NCBI GenBank assembly: GCA_964035575.1
Contig: OZ037896.1
Coordinates: 1,116,001-1,180,000, forward strand
Direction of reading: 5' to 3'
Origin: Rhynchopus sp. YZ270_cl-10
Taxonomy: Eukaryota > Euglenozoa > Diplonemea > Diplonemida > Diplonemidae
DNA length: 64,000 nucleotides
A model generated the notes under the pieces. It did no database searches. It was not told where the DNA came from and saw only the letters and a program-made list of their open reading frames with translations. Shown piece by piece: positions 1 through 8,447 of this stretch (positions are counted from its first letter, which is position 1; every line of letters starts with the position of its first letter). Position numbers and translations under genes: made by a program.

Positions 1-1096
1 AGAGAGAGAGACGATCCATCCAATCAGGATTTTTCTTCTTCTTCAAAAACGAGGCTTTTCGGCTGAAATTGAGTACCGACCCGTAGTTACCCAAACCCAA
101 TGTGGTAACGAGGCGAGTGTACAACACAATGAAAAAGGACAGCGATGTTCGCACCAAATGTATCATCAATCTGCCTGCAAGGGTATTTTTTTTTTGGTTT
201 TGTTTTTGTGATTCCAGTATTTTGGCGCACGCATTATTCTCGTATCCGATAGCACCCACGCCACACTTTTTCCCCTCTTCGAAATTGCGTATCAGATGAC
301 CAAGCACGAAAGGCTTAAGTTCATCAACGGTTCATCTACAAACCCTTTTTTTAGTTACCATCTTTCCCTGTTTCTAGCACCCCCTTTTTGTTGGTGTGAG
401 ATGAGCTATGCAAGAAATTCTGTTGAAAATATCAAAAAAGAAAAAAGAAAAAAGATGCGGGATTGGGTTTTTGTTACATACCCCCAGTCTTCTAGTTTTA
501 GGCTTGTCCCTGGCCCTGATCTCCCTGAAGCTCGTTCCTCTCGTCCCAATTTCAGCATGACCACGAATATCAGTAAGATAGTGGGACGTGGCGTTCTTCC
601 ATTCGCTTTCCTTGAGTCCTTCCTGCGGGTCTTGTACACCAACTCTCTGCCCACTTGAGGGACACCTCTTCTCCGCGTTTGGAGGATCCACAGGGGATCT
701 TTCTCCCTGTCAAGGGCGACACCACTGGTGAGGTGCTCCAAGTGCCCCTCCCAGACTTCTTGTGTCAGAGAAGGCCGAGTACGTGCCTTCAACTTCGTGA
801 TGGGCATGGGGAACTTGTTCACGAAGCAAAGTGAACCACACGATTGTACTCCATACTTTGCTAATGGGATAGAATTTTTTTTATTTGAAACCGATAGGAA
901 AAGTGACATAAGTTGAAAAAAATTAATTGCAAACATTTTATAAATAGGGGTGGGAGTGGGTCTTGTTAGATAAGTCTGGAACAATAGGAAAAGGAAAATT
1001 TAACGGAAAAGGTGCCGCACCTTTTCCGTTCCCCGTAAAGGCAGGTCCCCGTTGCTTTCAGTCTTTGAAGGTACAAAGTTGTGTATCTTTACGAAC
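1..1096. other. Upstream intergenic stretch, no supported gene
   Basis: This stretch holds several overlapping open frames on both strands, but none has a recognisable domain, a good start context or sensible composition. One hairpin repeat (positions 293-327) is listed separately. The rest is low-complexity T-rich sequence and unremarkable mixed sequence. I see no gene here that I can support. Confidence 0.5.
293..327 (+). repeat. Hairpin repeat, family H1 (degenerate copy)
   Basis: The copy reads GATGACCAAGC, a loop ACGAAAG, then GCTTAAGTTCATC. It matches the H1 family seen many times in the window: left arm AAGGTGACTAAGC, loop ACGAGAG, right arm GCTTAG then TTCATCTT. The arms can pair over about 11 bases with a small bulge. 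Function is unknown. Confidence 0.6.
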
Positions 1097-1169
1097 TTTG
1101 GTGTGGCTGAAGGGGGGATTCGCACTTTTTCCGCATATTTCCGCAGTTTTTCCGTTCAGTCATACCAAA
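1097..1169. mobile_element. Small foldback element, family H7 (TIR GGTGTGGCTGAA)
   Basis: Inverted ends GGTGTGGCTGAA and TTCAGTCATACC enclose about 45 bases made of related words (CGCAC, CGCAT, CGCAG). The flanks AACTTT and AAACTTT look like a short target duplication. Related elements lie at 15871-15961 and in the second intron of the PPR-like gene near 47014-47157. It reads as a miniature non-autonomous DNA transposon. Family assignment is not possible by eye. Confidence 0.55.
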
Positions 1170-1215
1170 CTTTCTTCTTTTTACCCCTCCCTCTCCCTCT
1201 CAAAACATCCCACAG
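1170..1215 (+). promoter_or_regulatory. Polypyrimidine tract and AG, likely trans-splice acceptor
   Basis: A run rich in TTCTTTTTACCCC and CCTCCCTCTCCC ends in CATCCCACAG at 1215, 21 bases before the start codon of the mannose-6-phosphate isomerase gene. No upstream coding exon joins it, so a spliced-leader acceptor is the simplest reading. This is inferred from pattern and from similar tracts ahead of other genes here. Confidence 0.45.
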
Positions 1216-1236
1216 AAACACAAACAAACCCTAACA

Positions 1237-2403
1237 ATGAACGTTACCTACGGAGTGCAGTCTTATGCGTGGGGCAAGCTCGGCAAAGACTCTGTTGTAG
1301 GCAAGCTGAAGCAGTCCAGCGACAGCAGCTTCACCGCCGACGACTCCGAGCGCTACGCTGAGATGTGGATCGGCACCCACCCCAAATGCCCTTCCTCTGT
1401 CAACGGCACCCCACTGCGCGAACACATTGACGAGGACCTTCCCTTTCTCCTTAAGGTTCTCTCTATTGACAAAGCACTCTCGATTCAGGCACACCCCACC
1501 ATTGAGCATGCAATCAAGCTCCATGCGGCAGACCCAAAGAACTACCCGGACCCCAACCATAAGCCAGAACTTCTTGTTGCGATCACCCCTACCGAGGCTT
1601 TGGCGTGCTTCAGACAGACTGAGGAGATCATTGCCTTCTCGAAGAAGCATCCTACCTTGGCGTTGCTGTCTTTGGAGAACGGTGACAACGAGGCTGCGAA
1701 GCTTAAGGCTTTGATGGAAGTGCTTCTCTCCGAGGAGGGCTCTGTGGCAGCCAAGGCGCACGAAGAGCGCCTCCGTGCCTACAACGGCATCACCACCAAG
1801 GAGGACCAATGGTTCCTCAAGCTGTCCTCACAGTTCCCTGGAGACTCTGGTGCCCTCATGGTCTATGTCCTCAACCTGGTCGCGCTCTCTCCAGGTCAAG
1901 GTGTTTTCCTGAAGCCCAACGAGCCACATGCTTATTTAACAGGAGATGGAGTGGAGATCATGGCAAAGAGTGATAACGTGGTTCGTGCCGGATTAACCCC
2001 AAAGTTTAAGGATGCTCCAACGCTTCTGGGTATGATGTCGTACTCCCCTGATGCCATCAAGGAAATGGCGTTGGGATACAACGAAAAGGACGCCACCACA
2101 ACGTACCAGCCACCACCATATGTCAGTGAGTTTCAGTTGACAATGACGAAGTTGGGGCAAGGGTTCCCCACGACAACATCCTACACCCCTAAAGGCGATG
2201 GTGTGCTTCTGGTTGTGAAAGGGAAGGTTTCGTTTAAGGCAGAAGGTGGTGCGGCAGGGCAGGCTGTGCCTGGGTCAGCTGTTCTTGTCAAGAAGAATGT
2301 TCCCGTAGAGGTCACCCTCGAAGGAACAGATGAAAGCAGTGGTGCAACGATTGAAGGAGATGCAGTGGTGTTCTTCTCTGAAGCAAACCAAAGTGCCGCA
2401 TGA
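1237..2403 (+). CDS. MPI: Mannose-6-phosphate isomerase (type I phosphomannose isomerase)
   Basis: The 388-residue protein interconverts fructose 6-phosphate and mannose 6-phosphate, feeding GDP-mannose for glycosylation; it should be a cytosolic zinc enzyme. The start gives MNVTYGVQSYAWGKLG, the usual N-terminus of the family. Zinc-site motifs are visible: QAHP near residue 88, HKPE near residue 109, and the EPHAYL segment near residue 228. The active-site segment SDNVVRAGLTPK follows at about residue 248. The length is slightly below that of animal and fungal enzymes, which carry extra loops. The reading frame is uninterrupted and apparently intronless. A pyrimidine tract ending in AG lies 21 bases before the ATG. 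Later gene neighbours are functionally unrelated. Identification is firm. Confidence 0.96.
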   Translation: MNVTYGVQSYAWGKLGKDSVVGKLKQSSDSSFTADDSERYAEMWIGTHPKCPSSVNGTPLREHIDEDLPFLLKVLSIDKALSIQAHPTIEHAIKLHAADPKNYPDPNHKPELLVAITPTEALACFRQTEEIIAFSKKHPTLALLSLENGDNEAAKLKALMEVLLSEEGSVAAKAHEERLRAYNGITTKEDQWFLKLSSQFPGDSGALMVYVLNLVALSPGQGVFLKPNEPHAYLTGDGVEIMAKSDNVVRAGLTPKFKDAPTLLGMMSYSPDAIKEMALGYNEKDATTTYQPPPYVSEFQLTMTKLGQGFPTTTSYTPKGDGVLLVVKGKVSFKAEGGAAGQAVPGSAVLVKKNVPVEVTLEGTDESSGATIEGDAVVFFSEANQSAA

Positions 2404-3003
2404 TTCGTCCTCAAAAAAGAGGGGGTTTTTTTCAAGATCCAAGCGAGGCTTCGGATTGAGAATTTTTATTTATTTTTTGTACCGTTTTTGAATAAATTGG
2501 TGATGGGACAAACTCCTGGGGAATTTGTTCACCAAGGAGGGGGGGGTTTTGGGTAACGGGAGGGGGAGTGTGTATTCAGGGGAAAATGAAACAAATGTTT
2601 TTTTAAACTCCTTGAAAGTTTCGTTTTTTTAGTGACAGGGTAGTCCCTTGTTTTCGGAAAAGAACAGTAAAATTCTGGATTTATGTTTTCGTTTTTTTCG
2701 TTTTTTTTGGGGAGAAGAAAAATTTGTATTTGGAAAACAAAGATAACGTAGAGCAGCCGCCTCAAGAAAAAAAAGATGTGAGTGTTTTTCAAGCATGTAA
2801 CATTGTCCCCTGGCCTATAAAAAAAATCTTTTTTGCGCGTCTGCACGTTATCGATTTTTATTTGAAGATGACTAATATACTGAATGGTGTGTGAAGGTAG
2901 CATAGTATCCCGCAAAGACTTTGTAAAATTTTTTTGCAAAGACTTAAAGGGGTATTGTCGAAATGCAACAAAAAGCAAACGTTTTTTTTTTTTTCCTTTT
3001 TCC
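2404..3003. other. Intergenic, T-rich, nothing recognised
   Basis: This is downstream sequence of the isomerase gene running up to the left end of the retroelement. It contains T and A homopolymers and a GCAAAGACTT word present twice (near 2911 and 2936). No gene, RNA or mobile element can be supported. Confidence 0.5.
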
Positions 3004-3175
3004 TTTTGTACGAGTATGCAATACGTCTGGAAATGAAAGACGCGCTCGTCGATTGTCATGAGTTTTACCGTTTTCCCCTTCCCCCCTTGTGCTCCACCTC
3101 TCCACCGTACTTCAGGACGCGGGTTTTTCGGGGTTTTCGGGACTTTTGGGGTTTGAAAAAAAAAAAAAAAAAAAA
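3004..3175 (+). repeat. Split direct repeat A1
   Basis: This 172-base left repeat begins TTTTGTACGAGTATGCAA and ends in about 20 A residues. It matches A2 at 8022-8194 with no difference I can see other than A-tract length. Confidence 0.9.
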
Positions 3176-3203
3176 CAAACAAACAAACAAACAAAAAGAA
3201 ACT

Positions 3204-4268
3204 ATGTCATCTGTGGCTGTTCCCTGGGATAGCTGGCCGGGGGGGGATAAGGTCATTTGGGACCAGATCAAACCCCCAGTCCCCAAAGCAAATGCAATGG
3301 AACCGGACACCGAAGATGAGTGCATTTTTCCTTCGTGCGGTGTCATGCACAAAAAGGGTGTCCTTGGCTGCATGGGCTGCGGCAGACAGTGCACGAAGAC
3401 GTGCATGCGGAACACGGGGCTAATCCCTGAAGGGGTGATCACAGACTTCCTCAAGAAGACAGAGAGATGGGTGTGTCCGGTGTGCGCGTGGAGACGTGCG
3501 CCAAGAACGAAGGTGAAAAAGGAAAAGCCGATCGAGCAGCAGCAGCAGGACGAGGAGGACGACGACGCAGAGGACACGGTGGAAGGGCTCCTCGCAATGA
3601 TTCCGGAAACCGCTAAGAAGCTTTTCATGCACACTTTTGCACGTTTGGATCTTCTGCAACAGGAGAACGAGAGTCTCAAGAAAACTATAGAGTTTATCAA
3701 GAAGGCCCAGCAAACGGCACTCGACGCTGATTTCTCGCCGTATGTTGTTGCAACCTGGAAAAACATCCAAAACAGCCGCATCAGAAAGGAGATCAGGGAA
3801 AAGGTAGGAAAGGCATTCAGGGAGTCGACCCTACCCACTTTTGATAACGCGCTCGAGTATCAAAAGGGCGTCCTAAGATGCTTCGAGGCGCTGGACAACT
3901 CCCTAGCGCTGATCGAGGACTCAGAGGACCCACCCGCAACCAAGTTCCTGACGCCCATACACAACACCATAGTAGAACTCACCTCGACCACAATTATTGG
4001 GGCTAATGCTGCCGTAAGGATGATGTACGAGTCTAAAGCAAAGGGATACGCGGTGGATGACTTCTCAAAAGTCATCCAGGCACGCATTCTGGACACGGCA
4101 AAGAAGCAGACGCACACAGAGGTATCGAAGACGCGGGATTCAGGGAGGGACGCCAAGGAGAAGAGAGACGACAGGGACAGGGGAGGAGACGATGCGAGGG
4201 GGCGCGACCGAGACTACTGGGGCAACACGGGAAAGGAGTTAAGAAGGTACGCAGGGCCCAGACGTTGA
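3204..4268 (+). CDS. Gag-like protein of the VIPER-like element
   Basis: The start chosen is the ATG at 3204 (MSSVAVPWDSWPGGD), because the frame upstream runs into the terminal repeat and a poly-A tract. The product is about 354 residues. A cysteine-rich zinc-binding region lies at about residues 35-95 (spaced CxxxxC, CxxCxxxC, then CPVC), resembling a treble-clef or PHD-type finger more than a retroviral knuckle. An acidic stretch with a glutamine run and a helical middle follow. The tail is very charged (Arg/Asp/Lys rich), suitable for nucleic-acid binding. By position it is the structural or RNA-binding protein of the element. Its stop overlaps the opening of the RT frame by four bases. 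Confidence 0.7.
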   Translation: MSSVAVPWDSWPGGDKVIWDQIKPPVPKANAMEPDTEDECIFPSCGVMHKKGVLGCMGCGRQCTKTCMRNTGLIPEGVITDFLKKTERWVCPVCAWRRAPRTKVKKEKPIEQQQQDEEDDDAEDTVEGLLAMIPETAKKLFMHTFARLDLLQQENESLKKTIEFIKKAQQTALDADFSPYVVATWKNIQNSRIRKEIREKVGKAFRESTLPTFDNALEYQKGVLRCFEALDNSLALIEDSEDPPATKFLTPIHNTIVELTSTTIIGANAAVRMMYESKAKGYAVDDFSKVIQARILDTAKKQTHTEVSKTRDSGRDAKEKRDDRDRGGDDARGRDRDYWGNTGKELRRYAGPRR

Positions 4269-7200
4269 CTGACAGGGGACGAAGGGACAATCCAAAGACG
4301 TATCATGGCGACAAAGAACAAAACAAAAGAGGAGACAATTCAAATAAATTTAAAGACGACAAACAGGGAGACAATTCACAGACAAACCAGGGCGACAAAG
4401 AACATAACAAAAGAGGAGACAATTCAAAATGCGACAAACGAGGAGACAATTCACGGGCCTATCAGGACAACAGAGAACAAAACAAAAAAGGAGACAATTC
4501 AGAGGAAATTAAAATTGGCAAACGAGGAGACAATTCACAGACGTATCTTGGCGACAAAGAACAAAACAAAAGAGGAGACAATTCAAATAAATTTAAAGAC
4601 GACAAACAGGGAGACAATTCACAGACAAACCAGGGCGACAAAGAACATAACAAGAGAGGAGACAATTCAAAATGCGACAAACGAGGAGACAATTCACGGG
4701 CCTATCAGGACAACAGAGAACAAAACAAAAAAGGAGACAATTCAGAGGACATTAAAAATGGCAAACGAGGAGACAATTCACAGACGTATCTTGGCGACAA
4801 AGAACACAACAAAAGAGGAGACAATTCTAAATACGACAAACGAGGAGACAATTCACAGACAAACCAGGGCGACAAAGAACATAACAAGAGAGGAGACAAT
4901 TCAAAATGCGACAAACGAGGAGACAATTCACGGGCCTATCAGGACAACAGAGAACAAAACAAAAAAGGAGACAATTCAGAGGACATTAAAAATGGCAAAC
5001 GAGGAGACAATTCACAGACGTATCTTGGCGACAAAGAACACAACAAAAGAGGAGACAATTCTAAATACGACAAACGAGGAGACAATTCGCGACTGTTTGC
5101 CGACAATAAAGGAGACAAAAGTGAAGCCATCAGCCAACAAACGAGGAGACAATTCAGGGGCCGCGCCGCCCCTGCAGAACCTCAGCCTGAGCGCTTTGCT
5201 GGTAGAAAGACCTCCTTCGCACCTCGGACGTCCACGACAGAAGGAAATGCCACTCACCGCAGAACAAGCTCGACTGGTCATGGCGAAGGCGCAGCACACT
5301 CTGTCACAGGCGTTATCGGGGTCGTACATGGGGGAGCTGCGAAGCGTGTGGCGCCGTCTGAACGAGTTCAAAACAAATTGGGAGCAACACATGAAGACAG
5401 AGTTAGGGTACGACGAGGCGATCATTCTGTGGTTAGAGAAGAAGCGAACAATGGAAAACATGCTTCCATCAGCAGCGTTACAAACCTCAATCGTAGCGTC
5501 GGCAGCGCTGAAACGAATGACGAATACGAAAACCGAAGGTTCGCAACTGTTGGCCGACTACCAACGGGCACTGAGGAGATTGGGAGCGCTGAAGCCGACG
5601 ACCCAAGCACCTCCGGCGACAACAGAGGAGATACGCAAGGCTATATCTTTAGCCAAAAACCCATCGCTGAAGCTGGCGTTGACGATGATGTGGCAAGGGG
5701 CAGCACGATGCTCAGACGTGTTGGGCCTCAAAGCAGAAGAAATTTCGATGAACGACCATACTGCACAGATTGGGGTCCACTGGGTCGACACGAAGTCAGA
5801 CCCTTTCCGCCTCGGGAAACACACAGGAATGGATATGGCTCCGTCGATGTTGAAAGCTTTAAAGGGTCAGATGAAAAAATCGAAGGGCTCCGACCGACTA
5901 TTCAAAGACCTCTCTTACAGGACAATAGGCAAATCGTTGAAAAGAGTAAATCAGAACCTCACCCCTCACTCCCTAAGGCGAGGAGCGGCGCACCATCTCA
6001 ACAACAAGAGGGTACCGTTGGAACAGATCCAGATGATCACGCGACACGACACGGTGGAAGGTCTCATCCGCTACTTGCCGAAAGGAGGTCTGCAACGGGT
6101 CGAGCAGACGACTCTGCTATCGAAGCCCCTGCACCTAAACGACTGAAATTCGTGCATGAAGCACCTATCCCGCAGGCTTTAAAAATACCAAAATACCCAA
6201 GAAGTTACGACCACGACCCTATACCCGTCTACAACAAAGAAGGACCATCCGACGATTTACCTGCAGATTCAGAACAAACTTTCATACAAACCATATTGGA
6301 GGACTCACAATCACCGTCTGAGGATGCGGGGCTTCTGAGCCTGTACGACAACTCGCTATGTGTACGAAGCAGCGCCACGAACATTCGTCCTCCCGCCGAG
6401 GCGCGTGCAGGAGGAACCGACCAGGACTACATTGCTGCGATATCGAGAGGACGCATCTGCTTAGACACACTGGAGAGCCTCGACAAGGAGAACGAGCTGG
6501 AAGACATTCTGCAGATCATCCGCAAGAGAGAAACGTTCGTATCACACCTGAAGGAGGGTTGGGACAAGCAAGCAGGGATAAGGAGAGGTACCTCGCGTCA
6601 CATGGCTCAACATCTGGATACCCTCATCGATTTCGGCGTCCTGTCGCGAACTTCTGCACCCCAAGAAGTGATTCTGCATGCCTTCACTGTGGAGAAAAAG
6701 TCGGGGGGTTTACGATTCGTGGTGGATGGCAGAAAGCTGAACAGGTCGATGGGTCCGCCACCGCAGATGAGACTGCCGCACATCACGGCTGTTATCCACA
6801 GAATAGTGAACAGCAATTGGGTCGTTCTGTCCGACGCTAGAAGTTGGTTCTACCAAATCGAAGTAGACCAAAGCATCCGACCGTTTTTTGGTGTCAACAC
6901 CGCAGGAGAACGGGGACAGTTCACTAGGACAGTGTTAAATTGCTTGGCGATGGGTTGGTCGTTCGCTCCAGCGATTGCACAACGCTGCTCGCGTGTACTA
7001 CTGCCCGAAGAGTTTGGTATCTGCTGGATAGACAACTTCATCGTCATACAACAATCCCGAGAGGAAGCGGTGGCACAATTTTCGTCATTCTGCGAACGAT
7101 GCGACAAAGCAAACGTCGAGCTCAACATGGACGATCCGACGTACGGTACCCCTACACAACAGTTCTGCGTATTCGGAGTGGAATTTAACTTGGAGAAACA

Positions 7201-7957
7201 CACATTTCGATCCGAACCGGCATGGCTCGAAAAGTTTGTGCAGAAGGATGAACTGGCCGCGCTGCGCACCGGGAAGCTGACACCACGCCAGTTCTACGTA
7301 GTTTTTGGATGCATAGTGTGGCATTCGTACACAACACACACACCACTGTGCACTTTACCAGCAGCCATCACCTTCGTGCAAAACCTGGCTTCGAAGACAC
7401 TACAGAACGTTCTTTTGTGGGACATACATGTCGAAGTACCTCCCAGTGTGATTTTTGAAGTGCGAAAGCGGATATCATTGATGACGACAAACAGCTGGAT
7501 CCTACAACCCCCCACCAAAGCAATCACAGTGTGGTCAGACGCTTCAAAAGCAGAGTGGGCAGCAATCCTGGAAGACGACGAAGACGAGAAGGTTGCGCAG
7601 GGAACGTTCGGCGCAGGTCACGAGGAAACCTCAATCTTCTTGAAGGAGCTGTATGCGGCAGCTAAGTCTGTGCTATTGGCGGCAAAATACACCAGCGCAT
7701 GCACTGTACACATGAAGGTCGACAACTTGTCTGCCGTCTTCTGCATTGAGCGGGGACACAGCAGCAACTTTGCGGCGAACGCCATTCTGTCGGAGATGTT
7801 TGCGGCGGCAAAGCAGAACGGGATGACCCTGAGGTGCGCTCACGTGGGGACAAAACAGCAGAGAGCGGACCGATTCACCAGAGGAGACAAAGCGAAGACA
7901 AATGAGCAGCTACAGGCGATCACTTCTCTCTTCGAGAGCGCTGCGCGTCCCTATTAA
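4265..7957 (+). CDS. Reverse transcriptase / RNase H of the VIPER-like element
   Basis: A long frame of about 1230 codons opens where the gag-like frame closes. There is no obvious ATG at its beginning, so the true start or mode of expression is uncertain. The first 290 residues are KRGDNS repeats, and the next 400 or so overlap the recombinase in another phase with no domain of their own that I recognise. The RT palm and fingers lie at about residues 775-1010 (segments VVDGRKLNR, DARSWFYQIEVD and LNCLAMGWSFAP). RNase H follows at about 1088-1208 (VWSDASKAEWAA, KELYAA, MKVDNLSAV, RADRFTRG). In the family this protein copies the element RNA. Confidence 0.85.
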   Translation: MTDRGRRDNPKTYHGDKEQNKRGDNSNKFKDDKQGDNSQTNQGDKEHNKRGDNSKCDKRGDNSRAYQDNREQNKKGDNSEEIKIGKRGDNSQTYLGDKEQNKRGDNSNKFKDDKQGDNSQTNQGDKEHNKRGDNSKCDKRGDNSRAYQDNREQNKKGDNSEDIKNGKRGDNSQTYLGDKEHNKRGDNSKYDKRGDNSQTNQGDKEHNKRGDNSKCDKRGDNSRAYQDNREQNKKGDNSEDIKNGKRGDNSQTYLGDKEHNKRGDNSKYDKRGDNSRLFADNKGDKSEAISQQTRRQFRGRAAPAEPQPERFAGRKTSFAPRTSTTEGNATHRRTSSTGHGEGAAHSVTGVIGVVHGGAAKRVAPSERVQNKLGATHEDRVRVRRGDHSVVREEANNGKHASISSVTNLNRSVGSAETNDEYENRRFATVGRLPTGTEEIGSAEADDPSTSGDNRGDTQGYIFSQKPIAEAGVDDDVARGSTMLRRVGPQSRRNFDERPYCTDWGPLGRHEVRPFPPRETHRNGYGSVDVESFKGSDEKIEGLRPTIQRPLLQDNRQIVEKSKSEPHPSLPKARSGAPSQQQEGTVGTDPDDHATRHGGRSHPLLAERRSATGRADDSAIEAPAPKRLKFVHEAPIPQALKIPKYPRSYDHDPIPVYNKEGPSDDLPADSEQTFIQTILEDSQSPSEDAGLLSLYDNSLCVRSSATNIRPPAEARAGGTDQDYIAAISRGRICLDTLESLDKENELEDILQIIRKRETFVSHLKEGWDKQAGIRRGTSRHMAQHLDTLIDFGVLSRTSAPQEVILHAFTVEKKSGGLRFVVDGRKLNRSMGPPPQMRLPHITAVIHRIVNSNWVVLSDARSWFYQIEVDQSIRPFFGVNTAGERGQFTRTVLNCLAMGWSFAPAIAQRCSRVLLPEEFGICWIDNFIVIQQSREEAVAQFSSFCERCDKANVELNMDDPTYGTPTQQFCVFGVEFNLEKHTFRSEPAWLEKFVQKDELAALRTGKLTPRQFYVVFGCIVWHSYTTHTPLCTLPAAITFVQNLASKTLQNVLLWDIHVEVPPSVIFEVRKRISLMTTNSWILQPPTKAITVWSDASKAEWAAILEDDEDEKVAQGTFGAGHEETSIFLKELYAAAKSVLLAAKYTSACTVHMKVDNLSAVFCIERGHSSNFAANAILSEMFAAAKQNGMTLRCAHVGTKQQRADRFTRGDKAKTNEQLQAITSLFESAARPY
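4290..5150 (+). repeat. Higher-order tandem repeat with GGAGACAATTC core, coding in two frames
   Basis: Units of 243, 243 and 234 bases can be measured from the recurring word TATCWTGGCGACAAAG at 4301, 4544, 4787 and 5021. Each unit contains about six sub-repeats around the core GGAGACAATTC. Both overlapping frames stay open: one reads KRGDNS-type repeats (start of the RT frame), the other EETIH/EETIQ repeats (start of the recombinase frame). All periods are multiples of three, so unit gain or loss preserves both frames. Confidence 0.9.
4305..6146 (+). CDS. Tyrosine recombinase of the VIPER-like element
   Basis: The frame encodes 613 residues. The first 280 or so are repeats of EETIH/EETIQ with ATKNKTK spacers. 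A helical core-binding region follows, then the catalytic domain at about residues 405-602. The phage-integrase-type signature is visible: an arginine in AARCSDVLGL near residue 467, the TPHSLRRGAA box near residue 557, a later MITRHD histidine and the RYLPKG tyrosine close to the C-terminus. In this family the recombinase, not a DDE integrase, inserts the DNA copy. The gene lies wholly inside the RT frame in another phase and upstream of the RT domain, which is the VIPER order. Confidence 0.85.
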   Translation: MATKNKTKEETIQINLKTTNRETIHRQTRATKNITKEETIQNATNEETIHGPIRTTENKTKKETIQRKLKLANEETIHRRILATKNKTKEETIQINLKTTNRETIHRQTRATKNITREETIQNATNEETIHGPIRTTENKTKKETIQRTLKMANEETIHRRILATKNTTKEETILNTTNEETIHRQTRATKNITREETIQNATNEETIHGPIRTTENKTKKETIQRTLKMANEETIHRRILATKNTTKEETILNTTNEETIRDCLPTIKETKVKPSANKRGDNSGAAPPLQNLSLSALLVERPPSHLGRPRQKEMPLTAEQARLVMAKAQHTLSQALSGSYMGELRSVWRRLNEFKTNWEQHMKTELGYDEAIILWLEKKRTMENMLPSAALQTSIVASAALKRMTNTKTEGSQLLADYQRALRRLGALKPTTQAPPATTEEIRKAISLAKNPSLKLALTMMWQGAARCSDVLGLKAEEISMNDHTAQIGVHWVDTKSDPFRLGKHTGMDMAPSMLKALKGQMKKSKGSDRLFKDLSYRTIGKSLKRVNQNLTPHSLRRGAAHHLNNKRVPLEQIQMITRHDTVEGLIRYLPKGGLQRVEQTTLLSKPLHLND

Positions 7958-7964
7958 GGGTCCT

Positions 7965-8027
7965 GATGGATGCGATCAACAAACAACAAACAACGAATAA
8001 ATAAAGAAGGGGGGTATTTCATTTTGT
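7965..8027 (+). repeat. Split direct repeat B1
   Basis: This 63-base repeat begins GATGGATGCGATCAAC and ends TTTTGT, overlapping the start of A2 by those six bases. It is identical by eye to B2 at 8266-8328. Confidence 0.9.
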
Positions 8028-8194
8028 ACGAGTATGCAATACGTCTGGAAATGAAAGACGCGCTCGTCGATTGTCATGAGTTTTACCGTTTTCCCCTTCC
8101 CCCCTTGTGCTCCACCTCTCCACCGTACTTCAGGACGCGGGTTTTTCGGGGTTTTCGGGACTTTTGGGGTTTGAAAAAAAAAAAAAAAAAAAAA
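8022..8194 (+). repeat. Split direct repeat A2
   Basis: This is the internal-right copy of A1, starting TTTTGTACGAGTATGCAA and ending in about 21 A residues. A 71-base spacer without recognisable content separates it from B2. Confidence 0.9.
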
Positions 8195-8265
8195 GTGCGG
8201 ACGGTTTCACAGGGCATTTCAATACCACCAAAAGTGCTGTGTGCTTTTCCTGAAGTACGGACGAG

Positions 8266-8328
8266 GATGGATGCGATCAACAAACAACAAACAACGAATA
8301 AATAAAGAAGGGGGGTATTTCATTTTGT
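8266..8328 (+). repeat. Split direct repeat B2, right end of the element
   Basis: This is the second copy of B1. It ends CATTTTGT, after which the sequence changes to GTGTGTTATACACCC, taken as flanking DNA. Confidence 0.9.
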
Positions 8329-8330
8329 GT

Positions 8331-8447
8331 GTGTTATACACCCGAAGTGGGGTAAATCTTTCGAACCGGACGTACCAGTCAGGGAGACTACTAGTGGAAC
8401 CACTAGTCCGACTATGTGCTAAACTAGTAGTGTTACTGGTATAACAC
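8331..8447. repeat. Palindrome-rich block with 9-base inverted ends
   Basis: GTGTTATAC at 8331 is matched by GTATAACAC at 8439-8447. Between them lies a tight hairpin ACTAGTGG-AA-CCACTAGT, and several further ACTAGT words continue to about 8510. It lies immediately right of the retroelement. It could be a small foldback insertion or a structured target region. No product is suggested. Confidence 0.5.

Larger units (their letters stand above)
3004..8328 (+). mobile_element. VIPER-like tyrosine-recombinase retrotransposon with split direct repeats
   Basis: The 5.3 kb element has the layout A1, coding region, B1, A2, spacer, B2. A1 (3004-3175) recurs as A2 (8022-8194) and B1 (7965-8027) recurs as B2 (8266-8328). 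The copies look identical apart from the length of a terminal A run, so the insertion is young. TTTTGT is present at the left end, at the B1/A2 overlap and at the right end, consistent with a crossover site for integration of a circular form without target duplication. The coding order is gag-like, tyrosine recombinase, then RT plus RNase H. That order matches the VIPER group of trypanosomatids rather than classical DIRS. The element looks whole. Confidence 0.85.

Noticed and set aside
406-984. A 192-codon minus-strand frame upstream of the isomerase gene
   Set aside because: It overlaps other open frames, has no domain, is rich in low-complexity segments and has no plausible leader.
4290-5150. 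RGD motifs repeated many times, suggesting an integrin-binding adhesin
   Set aside because: The RGD arises from the tandem repeat at the start of the RT frame of the retroelement. There is no signal peptide and the other frame is equally maintained.
4290-5150. Regularly spaced repeats that might be a CRISPR array
   Set aside because: Repeats and spacers are all related to each other, lie in open frames of a retroelement and are in a eukaryotic context.
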